DNA from: Apostichopus japonicus
Taxonomy: Eukaryota > Echinodermata > Holothuroidea > Aspidochirotida > Stichopodidae
Length of the DNA stretch: 64,000 bases
Reading direction: 5' to 3'
NCBI RefSeq assembly: GCF_037975245.1
Contig: NC_092569.1
Span: 23,154,168-23,218,167, forward strand
Shown here: positions 23,470 through 36,383 of the stretch, piece after piece
Numbering within the stretch: the stretch's first letter is position 1
Layout of the letters: every line of letters begins with the position of its first letter
Made by a program: the position numbers and the translations under genes
Notes under the pieces: model-generated
What the model was told of the DNA's origin: nothing
Database searches by the model: none
What the model saw: only the letters and a program-made list of their open reading frames with translations

Positions 23470-26200
23470 CTTTTTAGTCCCGACGCTTTTACTTCATGGG
23501 TCTGAGTTACTTAAAGAAATATTTTTCAAAATGTAAAGCAGATATAGAAATTCAAGTTGAGGACACTGTTGTTTAGCATCTTAAACATCAAATTTGATTT
23601 TGTGCATTCGGTCACCCGTTAATACTATGTTTGGTGGGCACCACGAGAAGTTAAAAAAGGAAGCGTTTCTGGATATTCTAGATAAATTAGCGATGGTACA
23701 AGAAGAAGTACATGGTGTCTATTTGGTTTAATGTCTTCACGTTTAACGTCAATATTAGTCGTTTCACGGGTCTCCTGCCCGCGGCCGGCTTCAGTCGATG
23801 AGTGAGTCCTGCATGAATGAGAACATTAACATTATGTTTACAGAAACTATTTTCTTACGAATGCGTGGCGGCGGGAAGTAAGTTCATTCAAGAGCCAAAC
23901 CCTTTACACGGAAAGCAGCAACTTCCTTGGGTAGTTGGCCTGAACTAGGAAAGCAGAACAATGCTAGCAAAAGAAATATCATAAGCATATAAGCAGAATA
24001 ATGGGGGGCGACATACTTTGCATTCTGAATAAGACGTTAACTCATTACAGACTTAGACACAGTTTGGCGAACTGCGCCGTATTATTGGATAACATTTGCT
24101 TATTACACTGAAATACCATCCACTGTTTCGATGAGTAATACGTTAGTAGTATCGGTGAGCACGTCACATGCCTCCCAATGCGTGGTACTTTATTAATATG
24201 TAATACGACGTTCAGTTTATTTCAGTCGAAAAATTCGTGAGCGAATAACAAACGATTGACCAACTTTAACCATGGCTAATCTACACTTGTTGGTCTCGTA
24301 TATCTGTTCGCGAGAGTTTGTATTGTAATCCAAACGGGCTTAATGCAAAGAAATAAAACTGAAGCCAATGAAATAATAATTAATCCTTAATATCAAGAAT
24401 ACAACTCTAATATTTGTTTTGTAAATGAACATTTTTGACACGTTATCAGCAGAGAGTGGGGACGTGGAACTTCCCTCCCCGCTCGAATGAGCAACACATA
24501 CCAACACAATCAATTATACAGGTAAGACTATGTGCAAATACTTTGACTATTATAACGACAATTATGAACGAACATGCAAATGAGGGTGCAGTTAACACAA
24601 CATCATAGGGTCTTAATATTTTCAGGAATATTTCGTGTTTGGGTTATTGACAAAGGATATATAAAGACAGCAAGTCAAATAGATAAACAAATAGGACCTT
24701 GATTTCATTCAAGGATTTGCTTCAGGCAAACACACGATTTTATATATTTCTTATCAGTGATGATTAACTATCAAAATAAATTTGTCTCAAATCCAAATGT
24801 TTCTTCGCTCACGAACGTTAATATCACATACATAATATTGGAATACTTCAATTAATAGTTCATTATTTGAAATTTTACTCTAACGTGGCAATGTGTTAAG
24901 CAACGTGGTACTAACATTAAATTCAACTGCAAACAGTGCTTTTAGAAAAAAAAATGAGATCACATGTCGTTTAAAAAACTGTAAAAAAGATCTGTAGGTA
25001 ATTAGTGCAGATTCTCCAAGATCATCTTCAATATCCAATTTGAAGATATCTATTTTTTCCATTAAAACGATTTAAATGTCTGTAATACTGATTTAAGTAG
25101 GTTTGATCATGTAGTCCGTGCCTCTGTTAGACATAAATTGTCAAGATCATTGCAGAGTTAACGCATTTTAGTCACCCTTTCTAAAAGGGTATTCCTTTTG
25201 TTAGCGTGAAAGAATCAAAGAATGAGATGAAGAATACAATATCATCTTCCAAGAAATAAATATATAAGCAAAGTGTTTATCAATAAGTCGTTTGAATCCA
25301 TTAAAGTCAGGTGGTTTCCATTTGATTAGTGAGTCGCTTTTGAAGAATTGACTAGGCTAATATTTTGAGGGACATTGAATTACATTGGTTTGTTTCGCGA
25401 CCACTGTAGAAGTATTGAGTACTACATAAAATTATATTAAAAAATTATAAGAATTATTGTTATTAAACTTCGAGCCTACTTCATTTTGGAATAGGTACTA
25501 CGTTTGTCAAATATACCTCGCACATCCGTTCACTTTGACAAATAGCTCAAACATCGGCAAATTCTTACATCTCCACACATCTTTATCCGAAAATCCAGTT
25601 CTATAATTTTTCTATCTTTAGATACAATTTGCATTCCCGCTTATTTCTTTGGAACATGAAAAGGTAAATAATTCTTTGAATAATGATACGAACTTATTTT
25701 TCCCTATTCTCTGTAAGTCTTCAGACCAGTGTATTTATATACAATTAATAAAGTAACAATTCCCACACGAAACACTACAGACTTTGATGTAGATGTTTTC
25801 AAGTGGATTTTACTGTTAATCGTTTGCGTCCCTTTCTCATTCATTTATGTCTGATAATGGCTCGTTATACTTCTCCATCAGTATAGCCCTACTTGTAATA
25901 CATAGCTACGGTGATTTACTGCCTTCAGTTTACTGTCAGCGCATATCTTAGTTCTTTCATCGTTTCGTCAGGGCGTTAAAGAGAAGTGCATGGTTTGACG
26001 GAAAATAAGAACCTCGATAAGTCCTAGATTGGCTTCCTATATATAGTCTTCTTTCAACCCTTTTACTACAATCTAGTTTTCTTTTGAATACAGAAATATT
26101 TAATTAAATTTAATTTAAGTAATATTCATTAAAACCACGGCTATTTTTCTTAACGTTATGGACTTGACCGAAAATCCCAGTTGTATTTTCCGAAAGAGAT
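23470..26200. other. upstream region of copy C
   Basis: No gene recognised. From about 24080 it is paralogous to the region upstream of copy D (38400 onward), which marks the left end of the C/D duplication unit. Confidence 0.55.
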
Positions 26201-26300
26201 CACGAGGGGAAGAATCATATCAAGATGGCCGACTCATAGTTTGTACTGCACGATTTCAGTAATCTCGATTTCCTTGTCCACAGGGGTTTGACTTCCTTGT
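26037..26300 (+). promoter_or_regulatory. conserved upstream block, possible promoter of copy C
   Basis: Shared almost unchanged with 40376-40640 upstream of copy D. It contains CTATATATAG near 26039 (CTATATGTGCAG in D) and CAAGATGGCCGAC near 26222, which resembles a YY1 site often found near transcription starts. The ATG is about 300 nt downstream. The transcription start is unproven. Confidence 0.35.
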
Positions 26301-26523
26301 TCTTCTGTCTACCGATGCGCGTAAGAGACAACATTTAGTAGAAACTACCATTTTACTAAAGTGCATTTTTTTAAATGAGGTTAACTATGTTCTGTATTTT
26401 CTACCGTACCTACTAAAGTACTCAATGTAAGGTAGGTTCTGTCGTCGAAAGAGGTGATAGACATTATCAACTTGAATTCAGAGAAGGGCGAGCCACCAGA
26501 AAAGATTCCACTCTTTCGTCAAA

Positions 26524-26601
26524 ATGATCAGCAAGTTTGATTCAATCTTCCAACTTTTATTTTTCCTTTGGACAACTAGCTGCCTCGTTTTTCGTGAATC
26601 G
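26524..26601 (+). CDS. copy C exon 1: signal peptide
   Basis: 26 codons, [20 protein letters not shown] at the start, GTAAGT donor, phase 0. Confidence 0.87.
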
Positions 26602-29600
26602 GTAAGTTCTAGTACTTTTATATTTTTCAATTTAATCCAGCATAAAAGTCAAAGTCAATTCATTTTTGGTGCCTTCTAATGTAGCACACAGAAAATACAG
26701 AAAAGAATTTTAAACGCATTTCATTATAAACCTTCTTCAGTCATCTGTCGTAGTATATATATTTTAATGTACTTGCGCGATAACAGAATTTGAAACTAAA
26801 GTTTTGATTGTTCAAAAGATGAGATCCGATATTGGAAATGGAGATATGATAACTCCTCAAATTCAGTACAATGTTAATATTTGGTATATTGTAGTGATCT
26901 GTATTGAAATAAACATCATTGTCTGTAACGCTTCAAAAGTCCGTAACAAATAATTCAAAAAATAAACGCAAAGGATATTGAAGTGTGTAGAGTAAACGTT
27001 CGAGTAGATTAAGATATACTTTTTTCAGAGTAATGAAATACTTAAAATTAATTTTAAGCCACCTACAAAAAGAGTCCCAAATTAAAACAAAGTAAAAACG
27101 TTCAAATCTTGAATAGCAATTCTCGTTTTGACTATATTTTAAAGTAAAGTTTTGATAGTTCAAAAGATTGTATATGATATTGGAAATGGAGACATAATAA
27201 TTCCTCAAATTCAATACAATGTTCATCTTTTGGAATCCTGTATTTGTCTGTATCGAAATAAAAATGATGGTCTGTATCGCTTCAAAAGTGTGTGACAAAT
27301 AATTCAACAAAATAATAATAAACGCAAAGTATATTTCAGTAATTGGAGTTAACGTTGAAGTTGATTCAGTTAAACCTTTTTCAGATTAAATTAAGTACTT
27401 AAATTATTTTAAACTCCCCACGAACCACAAAAGAGTCTCGAAATTGAAGCAAAAGACAAGCAATCAAATCTTGAACAGAAAGTCTCCTTTTGACTATATT
27501 TTAACAAATCAAGAAATAATAATCTAATGCTTTCAAGTTTGTTTATGTTTTACATTTATATCAGACATTAAAAGCGTTAACCTTTAGAATTTCTGCAATG
27601 TGGTAAAGAAGACTGTTGTATGTAAAGTAAAGGTGTTAGATAAAAGATCGGATAATAAGGATGAATTTTTTTTTGTGCAAATTCGATAAATAATTGTAAT
27701 ATTACTAGTAACTTAGTAACGTTCTGGAACCTTTTAAGACACAAACATCTAGTTAAACATTCAAAGTTCTTTTAATAAAAACGATATAAAAGTTGTATAA
27801 AATATTGAGCTCTTGTTGTGTTAGTAATTCATAAACCTGTATTCCTACCTTTCACTTTAAAAGTGAACATTAACCTGTTAATAGTAAATCTCTCATAGGT
27901 ACAATTTCAGAACTATCCTGTGTTTAAAAAAGACGTGCTAAAATTTGCAATAGGATTTTATCATTAATGAAATCAGACATAATGCAGACTGTCATAAATG
28001 CAAGTTTTACCGATAGTGTAATTCAAATACGGTAGTTTTAAATATTAATAGAAACGTTATAGCTAAGATTTACATACCCACACTTTGAATATCTCGCTTC
28101 AGTTTCTTAACTTTATAATAATTAACGAGAAAAGAATGTTTTTACTTGATATTAATTACAGTTTTCATCCGTCTAATTCAATTCACATTAAAACTTATGA
28201 TTTACTATAATGCCACCTATTTTGTATTCCGATGTGGATCTTCTTTATTTAACAGAAATCTATCAAGTTCAATGAAGCAATGGACAAATAACAAAGTTAA
28301 ATTTTAATTGAGTAACCAATTTAGCGCAAAATTCTACATGATTTACTGAGGATAAAGAAAATTAAAGTTAATGCAAGACGTAAAAATGTCTGGACTTACA
28401 GTTTTGTCCAATTTGCCAAATTTAAATGAGAAAAGGCAAATATACATGAAATATATATCATTTAAATATACAAAGACCTTTTCGCAAAGTCTATAATAAA
28501 ACTTAAAGCAACTTAATAAATATTTCTTAATATTTGTAGAATCTGTAGAGCCTTTGTAGTTAACCCATAGATACATTTTTATATCCGTCAAAGATTTAGA
28601 AAAAAGGCAAATAAGTCATATTGCACATCGATTTGGCGAAAGAATGAATCAATATGATTTCACCTTCTAAACTTTGAGAACCATTGGCATATCATTCTTG
28701 TCAACTGCTTCTTCATTTAATGTATTGTAGTCTTACAAACGTTATACAACTCGTTTAAGATTATACAAGGATGAGAGAATTCAGAAAGTAAATAGAGCAT
28801 GTTCTGAATTTCAAATAAAAGAATATACCAGCATACGTAAATTGTCATAATGTGATCTATTAAATCATATTTTGTGTGTAGCTTCAAGAAAGTAGACAAT
28901 TCTATAATAACTCAAACAAGACAAATTGAAAAAATCGAAATCAATGTTTTGTTAAAAGGACCCCTTCTTTGTCACTTAAAGTTAAAGGTTCGGTTATGAC
29001 TAAAACATTTTTTTTTTAAAACATTTTTGGGCACAATAATTTTTCAAACATAGAACAGTATCGTCAATATGAGTTTTTTTAGTACTGGTAAAGTTCCTGT
29101 GAGACTTGCTTCACCAGTGCGAAGCTATGTCAATCGTAAGTAAGCTGCATATTACGACCTTCGTTTCAGGTCAAAAATAAATTAAGAAACGGACGTAATG
29201 TGTACTGTCAAATTAATTACTAAGAGAAATACGTTCAACTAAATACATGTAAGATAAAGTATTCTGCAACGTTATTGGCAACCATGTTGATGTTTTCTTA
29301 TAGTTGTAACTGTTTGTTCTTACGTTCGACTATCTACAAAAGTATGTGGATTTACAAACTAAAATCAGAAGATAGTAAGTAAATGTAAAACATTAATTTG
29401 TACTGTAAACATAAAGAAAACACATATTTTGCTTAATTCCAATGAAATTTGAAAATCGCTATTCGTCTAATACTTTTATTGCTCATAACTCCTACAAAGT
29501 AGTATGATTCGCGATCAATATATATTCTTGGTTCAACAGATCGTAACCCATTCCAGCAAATATCTTATAAAAAATGTTAAGTCTCAATTTATTGCCGTTT

Positions 29601-32600
29601 CGAACAATATAAGTTCCGATAACTTTTCTCGACTACTTACTTAGAGTAAAAGATTCCGGGATACAGGATACATTGGAAAGACCTTACATCCAACTAAATA
29701 GGCTGATAATTTTTTGAATATTCGAAAATTCAACATTTGTTGATTTGATCTTCTTTTTCTTTATGTCAGACTCTTAATAATTAAGATCACAGCGACTGTA
29801 TGTTTGTATTTTAACACTGACAGTTTATTGCTGAACATTGATACTTAATATTTTGACGATACGTTTGTACCTAAGGGCTACCTCTGTGTATTATTGTTAT
29901 GTTAGCTGAGCGATACAATTAGTTATTGGTATACATTTCTTAACCGAGTATGTCATAATAGCTTTAAAAAGGCACCTCATTTTACTTAAATTTGATCACA
30001 ACTAACAGTTACATCAATCCCATACTCGTAGATACATAACTTTTACGTCATTAATTATTATTTATAACAACACAAATAAAGTGTTACTTAGAAAGAAAAA
30101 AAAAACAACCGTAAGATAACAAAAAAGGGAGGAAGTTTTAATGCCATAACTTGTTGTCAGCCAGCAGAAGATTTTGCATTTTTCATTAACTATCTTTTTA
30201 TCTATATTTTCCTCTGAAGTTTAATACACCATTTTCGATTGTAAAAATAAAAGTATTTCCTTCTCAAAATAAACTGATATTCCGGAGCAATGTCTGTGTC
30301 TGTTTTTGTTTTAATGAAAAATACAATAGTAACAATTCATTTAAAGGGAATGCCACTTATAAGTTTTTCTAAAAAATATATGTCGTAATTTATTTATTCT
30401 GTATCATTAGCTAACAAATCTATACTTGAATTTGCTATTTCTGGTTCGGTTGTCACTTTAAAAAAAAGGGGGTGTTGATATGTGTTTACAACATAACCTG
30501 AAATTACATGTGCATTGTGCAATATTTGTCACTTCATTGATTTCGTTATGTTTTACACAGCTGGTACGAACATTTTAAATCTTCCCACTCCCTAACACCT
30601 CAAAAATAGTAATATATTAAGTTTTCAATGTCAACATAAAAACCGTATAGGAAATTATCAGGATTTAATTCAGTAAGGTTATAATTATATTGTTTCCTGG
30701 TAGATATAAAGCTCTTACAGCATGTAAACGAAATAAGTGCATTTTCGCTTTAACTGTCTCGTCAATTTCTTTCTCTTCAGTGTAAAATTTCAAATGCAAA
30801 GATTGAGATTGATCTCTGTTTAGAAAGAACGACAATGCCTATATCAATTATTTTTTTGTCAACCAGGAAGGTTTAAGATTGGGGAATGCAAGTTAGAATT
30901 GTAGAAGGAAGAGTTATTGTTGTAAAAACGTAAACACAACAGAGTACAATCATTTTCATCTGCTAGTCTAGTCTACACATTTAATTTGCATCTTAATTCA
31001 TTATCATTCGAGCGTTGTCTAATGAGCCCTCGAAGGATTTATGAGTACTGATTATTTATAGTGGAGCTAGGCTGTTTATCTGAATTCTGTTTAGTGTTAA
31101 CCTATACCATGTCTCTTTTAACGGTACATTACAAATATCTGTATTAACACTTCTAATAGATTCAAACACTCCATGCCTTGGCGATACATGTTTTCATCCT
31201 CCCACTCCCGTTGTTTGAGAGAGGAATGTGTGAACTTGTTAGCTTAATGTTTGAAATGGACAACTCGAGTAAAGATAAAAGCGAGTCGAGTGATTTGTGT
31301 TCATCATCGGTCCCCCTCTCTGTCTTCTCATTTCAATTGGAATACATTTTTCTTTCTAATTTCAAATGAACCAATTTCAATAATTTCAATTTCAATAGCA
31401 ATATTGTTGCACCCATAGAGTAACTGACATCTTCGCTATCCCCAAATCTATCCAACCGGCAATCACTACTTGTTTTTTTAGTTGATGTATTCAAGTAGGC
31501 CCAGTAAGTATTTCCAGTAATACTTCTCAACGTAAATGGGACACACATTTCACATTTACTCCGTAATATAATGAAAACCTGTTTTCAAAAAAGTTTGAAA
31601 TCTTTTTTCAGAGCTTGATATCCAGAGGTCACTGATTCGAATCATGTTCTATCCAAAAGCTCTTTGCTCTATTCCATTGTTTAAAACAACAAAGTCACTT
31701 TCCTGTTATTCATTTACATATATATATATATCTTTTTTCTTCGGTTAGAGTGCCCAACAGACAAGTGATGGATCTACTAATGGAAAGATATTAGGTGAGT
31801 GATGCTTACCCCTCTTGATTCCAAATATGTAATTTAAATATAGTAAACCCTTGTTACATTATATTTATCATGTAAACAACACATGCATTAGGGCATGATT
31901 TTTTTTTTTTGGGGTGGGTGTGGTTCGTCTGAAGTATTAGTGGACGAGAATGGAAGAGGAGGTAAGGTGTTTTGGAGCATTCAAATAGAAATCTATCTTA
32001 ACAGTTAAACAAAACAGTCGATATAACTCATGTTAGATTTGTATGTATTGTGTAAAGTAGGCAGTGTTAGGTTGTGCTGTTAGAGTAACTTTTTTCTGCA
32101 AAACTACAAGTGTGAGACCTTTCGGATAGTTGAAATTAAGAACGTGTTGTATGCAATATATGTAAACCAATATCAAAAATGCAAAGTAAAAAAAATAATG
32201 TGGACAATTTTTTATTTATTTCTTTGCTTTTTAGGTTCATCATCATTTTTCTTCTATCAACAATCGACTTATCCGAGAGATTGCAGAGAAGTTCAGGAGC
32301 AATGTTCATCCCATAACTCTTCCGGTGTCTTCGAGATCAAACCAGATGGTTATCCGGAACCATTTGAGGTTTACTGTGATAACACTGACAGTTCCGGTGG
32401 ATGGACGGTATGTCTTTGGTTTCTTGCTCTAGTATTAACAATTGTCAGACTGAAACAATCATGTTCACAGCAGCTGGAAGAGTATTAACGATGTTACTAA
32501 CATAGGCGTTGGAGGCGGGGGGGGGGGGGGGCTGGGGTGGCTGCAGCCCCACAACCAATTTTTTTTGTGAAACTTCGGGCAATATGCTGAGAATTTTTCG

Positions 32601-35600
32601 GGCACCAACTGAAAGAAGAAAAAATTGCAGTGTGTTTTTCAATATTTTTGGTGAAAATTCGGGCTATATGCTGAGAATTTTTCGGGCACCTACTGAAAAA
32701 AGAATAATTTGCAATGTGTTTTTCATTTTTTGGGGGGTGAAAATTCGGGCAATATGCTGAGAATTTTTCGGGCACCTACTGAAAGAAGAATAATTTGCAA
32801 TGTGTTTTTCATTTTTTGGGGGGTGAAAATTCGGGCAATATGCTGAGAATTTTTCGGGCATCTACTGAAAAAAGAATAATTTGCAATGTGTTTTTCAATG
32901 GTTAAACTGATATTATTATTATCGTTATTATTGTAACGACTTTCCCAATAATTCTAACCAATATGGAAGGGTAATAACACGGAATATATAACCAAAATTT
33001 TTCGCGCTCTCCGCGCGCGTTCAACATCTTAATGTGCATGTCAAATAGGCTTTCATCGGTTATCGGCATGTGATGTAAAACCGATGAATGCCTATATGAT
33101 AGCACATTAACATGTTGAACGCGCGCGGAGCGAACAAAAATTTTGGTTATATATTTCGGGCAAGTCGTTACACCCCCCCCCCCCCCCCAATCAAATTAGG
33201 CTCCTACGCCTATGGTTACTAATATCGGTAACAATGTTATATATGTTTAAGTTACATTGTGCTATTCATTTATTTTTTAATTACCTAAAAACAGAGACGG
33301 CTGTGCTGGATGCCAAATATTACGCATTGAATGAAAGATCAGTAACTCTCAAATCATTTCGGTAACGACTCTGTCCATAGGTAATACAAAGGCGCACCGA
33401 CGGGTCCATCGATTTCAGGCGCGACTGGGACAGCTACAAGTCTGGCTTCGGGTTTCTCTCTCATGATTTCTGGCTCGGCAACGAGAAGTTGTCTTTCTTG
33501 ACCAACCAGAAGAAATACCAACTGGTGATTGAGATAACCACATCAAGCGGTTACTTAATTCGGGTTTCTTACGATCATTTCCGTATAAGTGACGCCTTTA
33601 GTCACTTCAAGCTGGTCAACCTCGGAAACTATTCTGGAGAGAATACTGGTGAGTTATCACGGAAAAAATTAGATATAAACGCAATATTATACCCATATTT
33701 CTTAAAAGGCTTTAATATATGTGAAGATTACTTGTTTCGTGACGTCGTCAAACATTTCATTAGATGACAGATATGCAGGGTCATCAGGGGAGATTCACTG
33801 ACAAACCTCTCTGGCCCATTTGGTACATCCATCTATGGTCAACCATCGCTTTGATAAAAGAATATATCTGAACTTTATTTATCAAACACTTCATTCACTT
33901 CATTAGGTAACATACATTCCTAGTAACATTAATGTAATAATAATTCAAATTAATTTTATCTTACAGATGCCATAACATTCACTCCATTGACACCAGCAAA
34001 AGATTGTCAGGAAATTTATGATGATGGTTCTAGAAACAACGGTATATACAGCATCAAACCAACCGGATGGACCGGGCCAGCATTTGAGGTCTACTGTAAC
34101 ATGACTGACGGAGGAGGATGGACGGTAAGTGTTATAGCCTACGATAAGCACGGAGATTACATTATGAACTATATAGTTCATTAGATCTTGCACTGGAATA
34201 CATTTTTCTCTAATGTAAGACTTACTTTAATCGTAACTATTCTTTTCACCGATCTATGTACAATGTCGGAATTTTTCGTTATTTTCTTTGTCATTGTTTT
34301 TAATGATATTCGTTTTTATATACAAGAACATTTTACATTGTACCACAGTCTATTGACATTTATGCATATTGCGAACCTCATCATTTGTATTCTTTACCTC
34401 CATGATTGAGGAAGTTTGGTTTATTCTACCTTTTAACTCATAACCGACATGTTGAAGGTCTTACGTTTCGAATTACGTTTAAAGGTAGTTCATTTTAAAA
34501 TAAGATGAAAATTTCAGATTTCACACTTGGGAAGCCACTAATATTATTCACGTTTGTGTTATTAACTACTTTTATCATTTTCAAATATTTAAGGTGTTCC
34601 AACGACGGGTCGATGGTAGTCAAGACTTCTACATTGGATGGGACAGCTACAAGCAAGGATTTGGAAATTTAAGCATTAATTTTTGGCTCGGAAATGATAA
34701 ACTTTATTACTTGACCAACCAAAAGAGATATGAAATCAGAATCGACTTAGTGAACAGATACGGAGCTCCATACTACGCCAAGTTTGACTTTTTTAGGACA
34801 AACGACTTAAGCGACAACTATCGGTTATCCGGTCTTGGGACCTACAGTGGAACATCAGGTTTGTAGCCTACACATCTCCTTCAATACTAAATATGGTATT
34901 TTAGCATAACTAGATAATGAGACACCACCAGGTTATCGTTTCATCGATAATACCACTTTCAAGAAATATATTTTAACTTCAGTTAAGTTGAGTACATAAT
35001 GATATCACCTTAAGAATAAAGAAGTAGATAACAATGTAAGGAGGCCAAGCAGATGAAAAATCGATTATATTTGTAATTAGTAGCCTGAGAATGGAAATTG
35101 CATCAAAATAGGAAACTACATACAGTTGTCTGTTATAGTTACCAGTTTCACATTCCTGTCAACATTGTCCAATACCTTCAAAAGTGCACTTTAATGGAAA
35201 CTAATGATAAGCATCGTTGAAACATCATTTAGAATCAGTGATGTACTGATAAATAAAGGCAGGAAGAGAATGCTGTCTGTATCACGTATTAGGAAACAGT
35301 ATAAGTCAGTCCAAAGATGAAATTGCAGAAAGCTAAACAATAGACAAATTTAAACTTACAATTCATAGTATTCAAGTTATCTCCGTTTGTCTTTAAAATT
35401 AGTAAATAACTGACTGACATCCTCAGAACATTTAAGACTGATCTACATATCCTTACATTTGTTAATTTCTCTGAGACGTATTCTGGTAGTTGGAGCAGGT
35501 AATCCATTGCGCGACACTATTAGTAAATCATGCCACATGCAGTAGTGACACTTTCCAGAACGCTAACAACTGAGTATTTGTCTTACGTGCAACAATTCCG

Positions 35601-36383
35601 TTAATTTATTTCATACATATAATTACACCTCTAATACATTGGTGATGAATACCAAACCACAAACGAAATGTAGACACCAAATCAATTGTGTTTATTTAAT
35701 AGTGCAACAACGCAAATAGTGAATATGTCCATAGTTATTAAGAAGGGCTAAACAAATGAAGATTGCCGCATTTGTGGTGATCCTCGATGATGAGATGCCT
35801 CTTAGAGATAAACACTGGAATATAATGATCTAGGATGATATATAATTAAAGAGAGAATTATGGTCATGTGTGTACATCTGACTACAATAAAATATTTAAA
35901 AACAATTAATATCGTATATGCATTATCAATAAGACCACGACCCAATGATAGCCATTAACCACATAAAGCATCGCATTACCTCGTTTTCCCTCAACTAAAC
36001 TTATACATTGAAATAGTATAATTGACGTAAAGAATGTTAATCAACCAGTCTGAGTATAACGGAAGGTTTAGGATGTATCAGATATACAACAGTTATTTAT
36101 ATGATTTGTATTGAAGGTGTGTTTTTTTATTTGATTCTTTCTTCCAGGCGATGCTCTAAGTCGTCACCGGAACCAGCAGTTTACAACAAAGGACCGAGAC
36201 AATGACGCTCATAGTTCTTATAACTGTGCAAGTTATTATTATTATAATGGTGCATGGTGGTACGATGACTGTCATGATTCTAACCTGAACGGTGTCTACG
36301 GGGCGTATTATTTTTATTGGAGAAACCTCCCCGGTAGTTATTATTATATCAAATTTACAGAGATGAAGATCCGCCCTATCTAG
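26524..36383 (+). CDS. FREP copy C, short form: FBG(partial)-FBG
   Basis: Seven exons: 26524-26601, 31749-31794, 32235-32407, 33381-33648, 33967-34124, 34594-34858 and 36148-36383 (TAG). Phases are consistent and total 1224 nt, 407 residues. Order: signal peptide ([15 protein letters not shown]), linker, truncated fibrinogen domain 1, then a complete fibrinogen domain 2. The TIL and EGF modules present in B and D are missing, through the same fused exon as in copy A. No stop or frameshift is seen and the AATAAA at 36489 follows the stop. Intron 3 carries a 714-bp transposon. The predicted product is a secreted lectin-like protein; specificity is unknown. Confidence 0.92.
26801..27500 (+). repeat. 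tandem duplication in copy C intron 1
   Basis: Two units of about 348 bp, starting at GTTTTGAT.GTTCAAAAGAT at 26801 and 27149. The same pair exists in D at about 41062-41715, so it predates the C/D duplication. Confidence 0.75.
28166..29175. other. 1-kb segment in copy C intron 1 absent from D
   Basis: The paralogous sequence in D passes directly from TAGTTTTCA to AAATTAGGAAACGG near 42455. Either an insertion in C or a deletion in D. AT-rich; no gene or clear terminal repeats. Confidence 0.6.
31749..31794 (+). CDS. copy C exon 2: linker
   Basis: 46 nt, [15 protein letters not shown] plus one base; acceptor after a TCTTTTTTCTTCGG pyrimidine tract, donor GTGAGT. Confidence 0.8.
32235..32407 (+). 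CDS. copy C exon 3: fibrinogen domain 1, N-terminal part
   Basis: 173 nt, [20 protein letters not shown] to NTDSSGGWT; donor GTATGT. Confidence 0.9.
32566..32900 (+). repeat. four tandem repeats of 84-86 bp
   Basis: ATATGCTGAGAATTTTTCGG recurs at 32582, 32666, 32752 and 32838. Each unit also carries TTGCAATGTGTTTTTCA or a variant. Confidence 0.9.
32983..33155. repeat. foldback palindrome inside the 714-bp element
   Basis: Arms of about 75 bp sharing ATATAACCAAAATTTTT, CCGCGCGCGTTCAACAT and TTCATCGGT, around a loop of about 20 bp. Confidence 0.85.
33381..33648 (+). CDS. copy C exon 4: fibrinogen domain 1, middle part
   Basis: 268 nt, [19 protein letters not shown] to NYSGENT, phase 1 end. 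Nearly identical to the copy A exon at 24-291, introns included. Confidence 0.9.
33967..34124 (+). CDS. copy C fused exon 5: TIL-exon start joined to fibrinogen domain 2 start
   Basis: 158 nt, [20 protein letters not shown] to GGGWT. Same fusion point as in copy A. Confidence 0.88.
34594..34858 (+). CDS. copy C exon 6: fibrinogen domain 2, middle part
   Basis: 265 nt, [19 protein letters not shown] to [15 protein letters not shown] donor. Confidence 0.9.
34859..36147 (+). other. copy C last intron; no gene seen
   Basis: Paralogous to 1502-2854 and 48780-50169 with many small indels; non-coding. Confidence 0.55.
36148..36383 (+). CDS. copy C last exon: calcium/ligand subdomain
   Basis: 236 nt ending in [23 protein letters not shown] precedes [14 protein letters not shown]; ends EMKIRPI. 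Loop length lies between those of A and D. Confidence 0.9.

Larger units (their letters stand above)
32501..33214. mobile_element. 714-bp DNA element with internal tandem repeats and palindrome
   Basis: Terminal inverted repeats CATAGGCGTTGGAG / CTCCTACGCCTATG (one mismatch). Flanked by a perfect 8-bp duplication GTTACTAA (32493-32500 and 33215-33222). The equivalent intron of D has a single, uninterrupted GTTAGTAA near 46584. Interior: a G run, four tandem units of 84-86 bp (about 32566-32900), and a foldback palindrome (about 32980-33160), then a C run. No ORF for a transposase. Confidence 0.88.

Noticed and set aside
26933..27310. 125-codon minus-strand frame in copy C intron 1
   Set aside because: Lies across the tandem 348-bp repeat; frame is broken in D.
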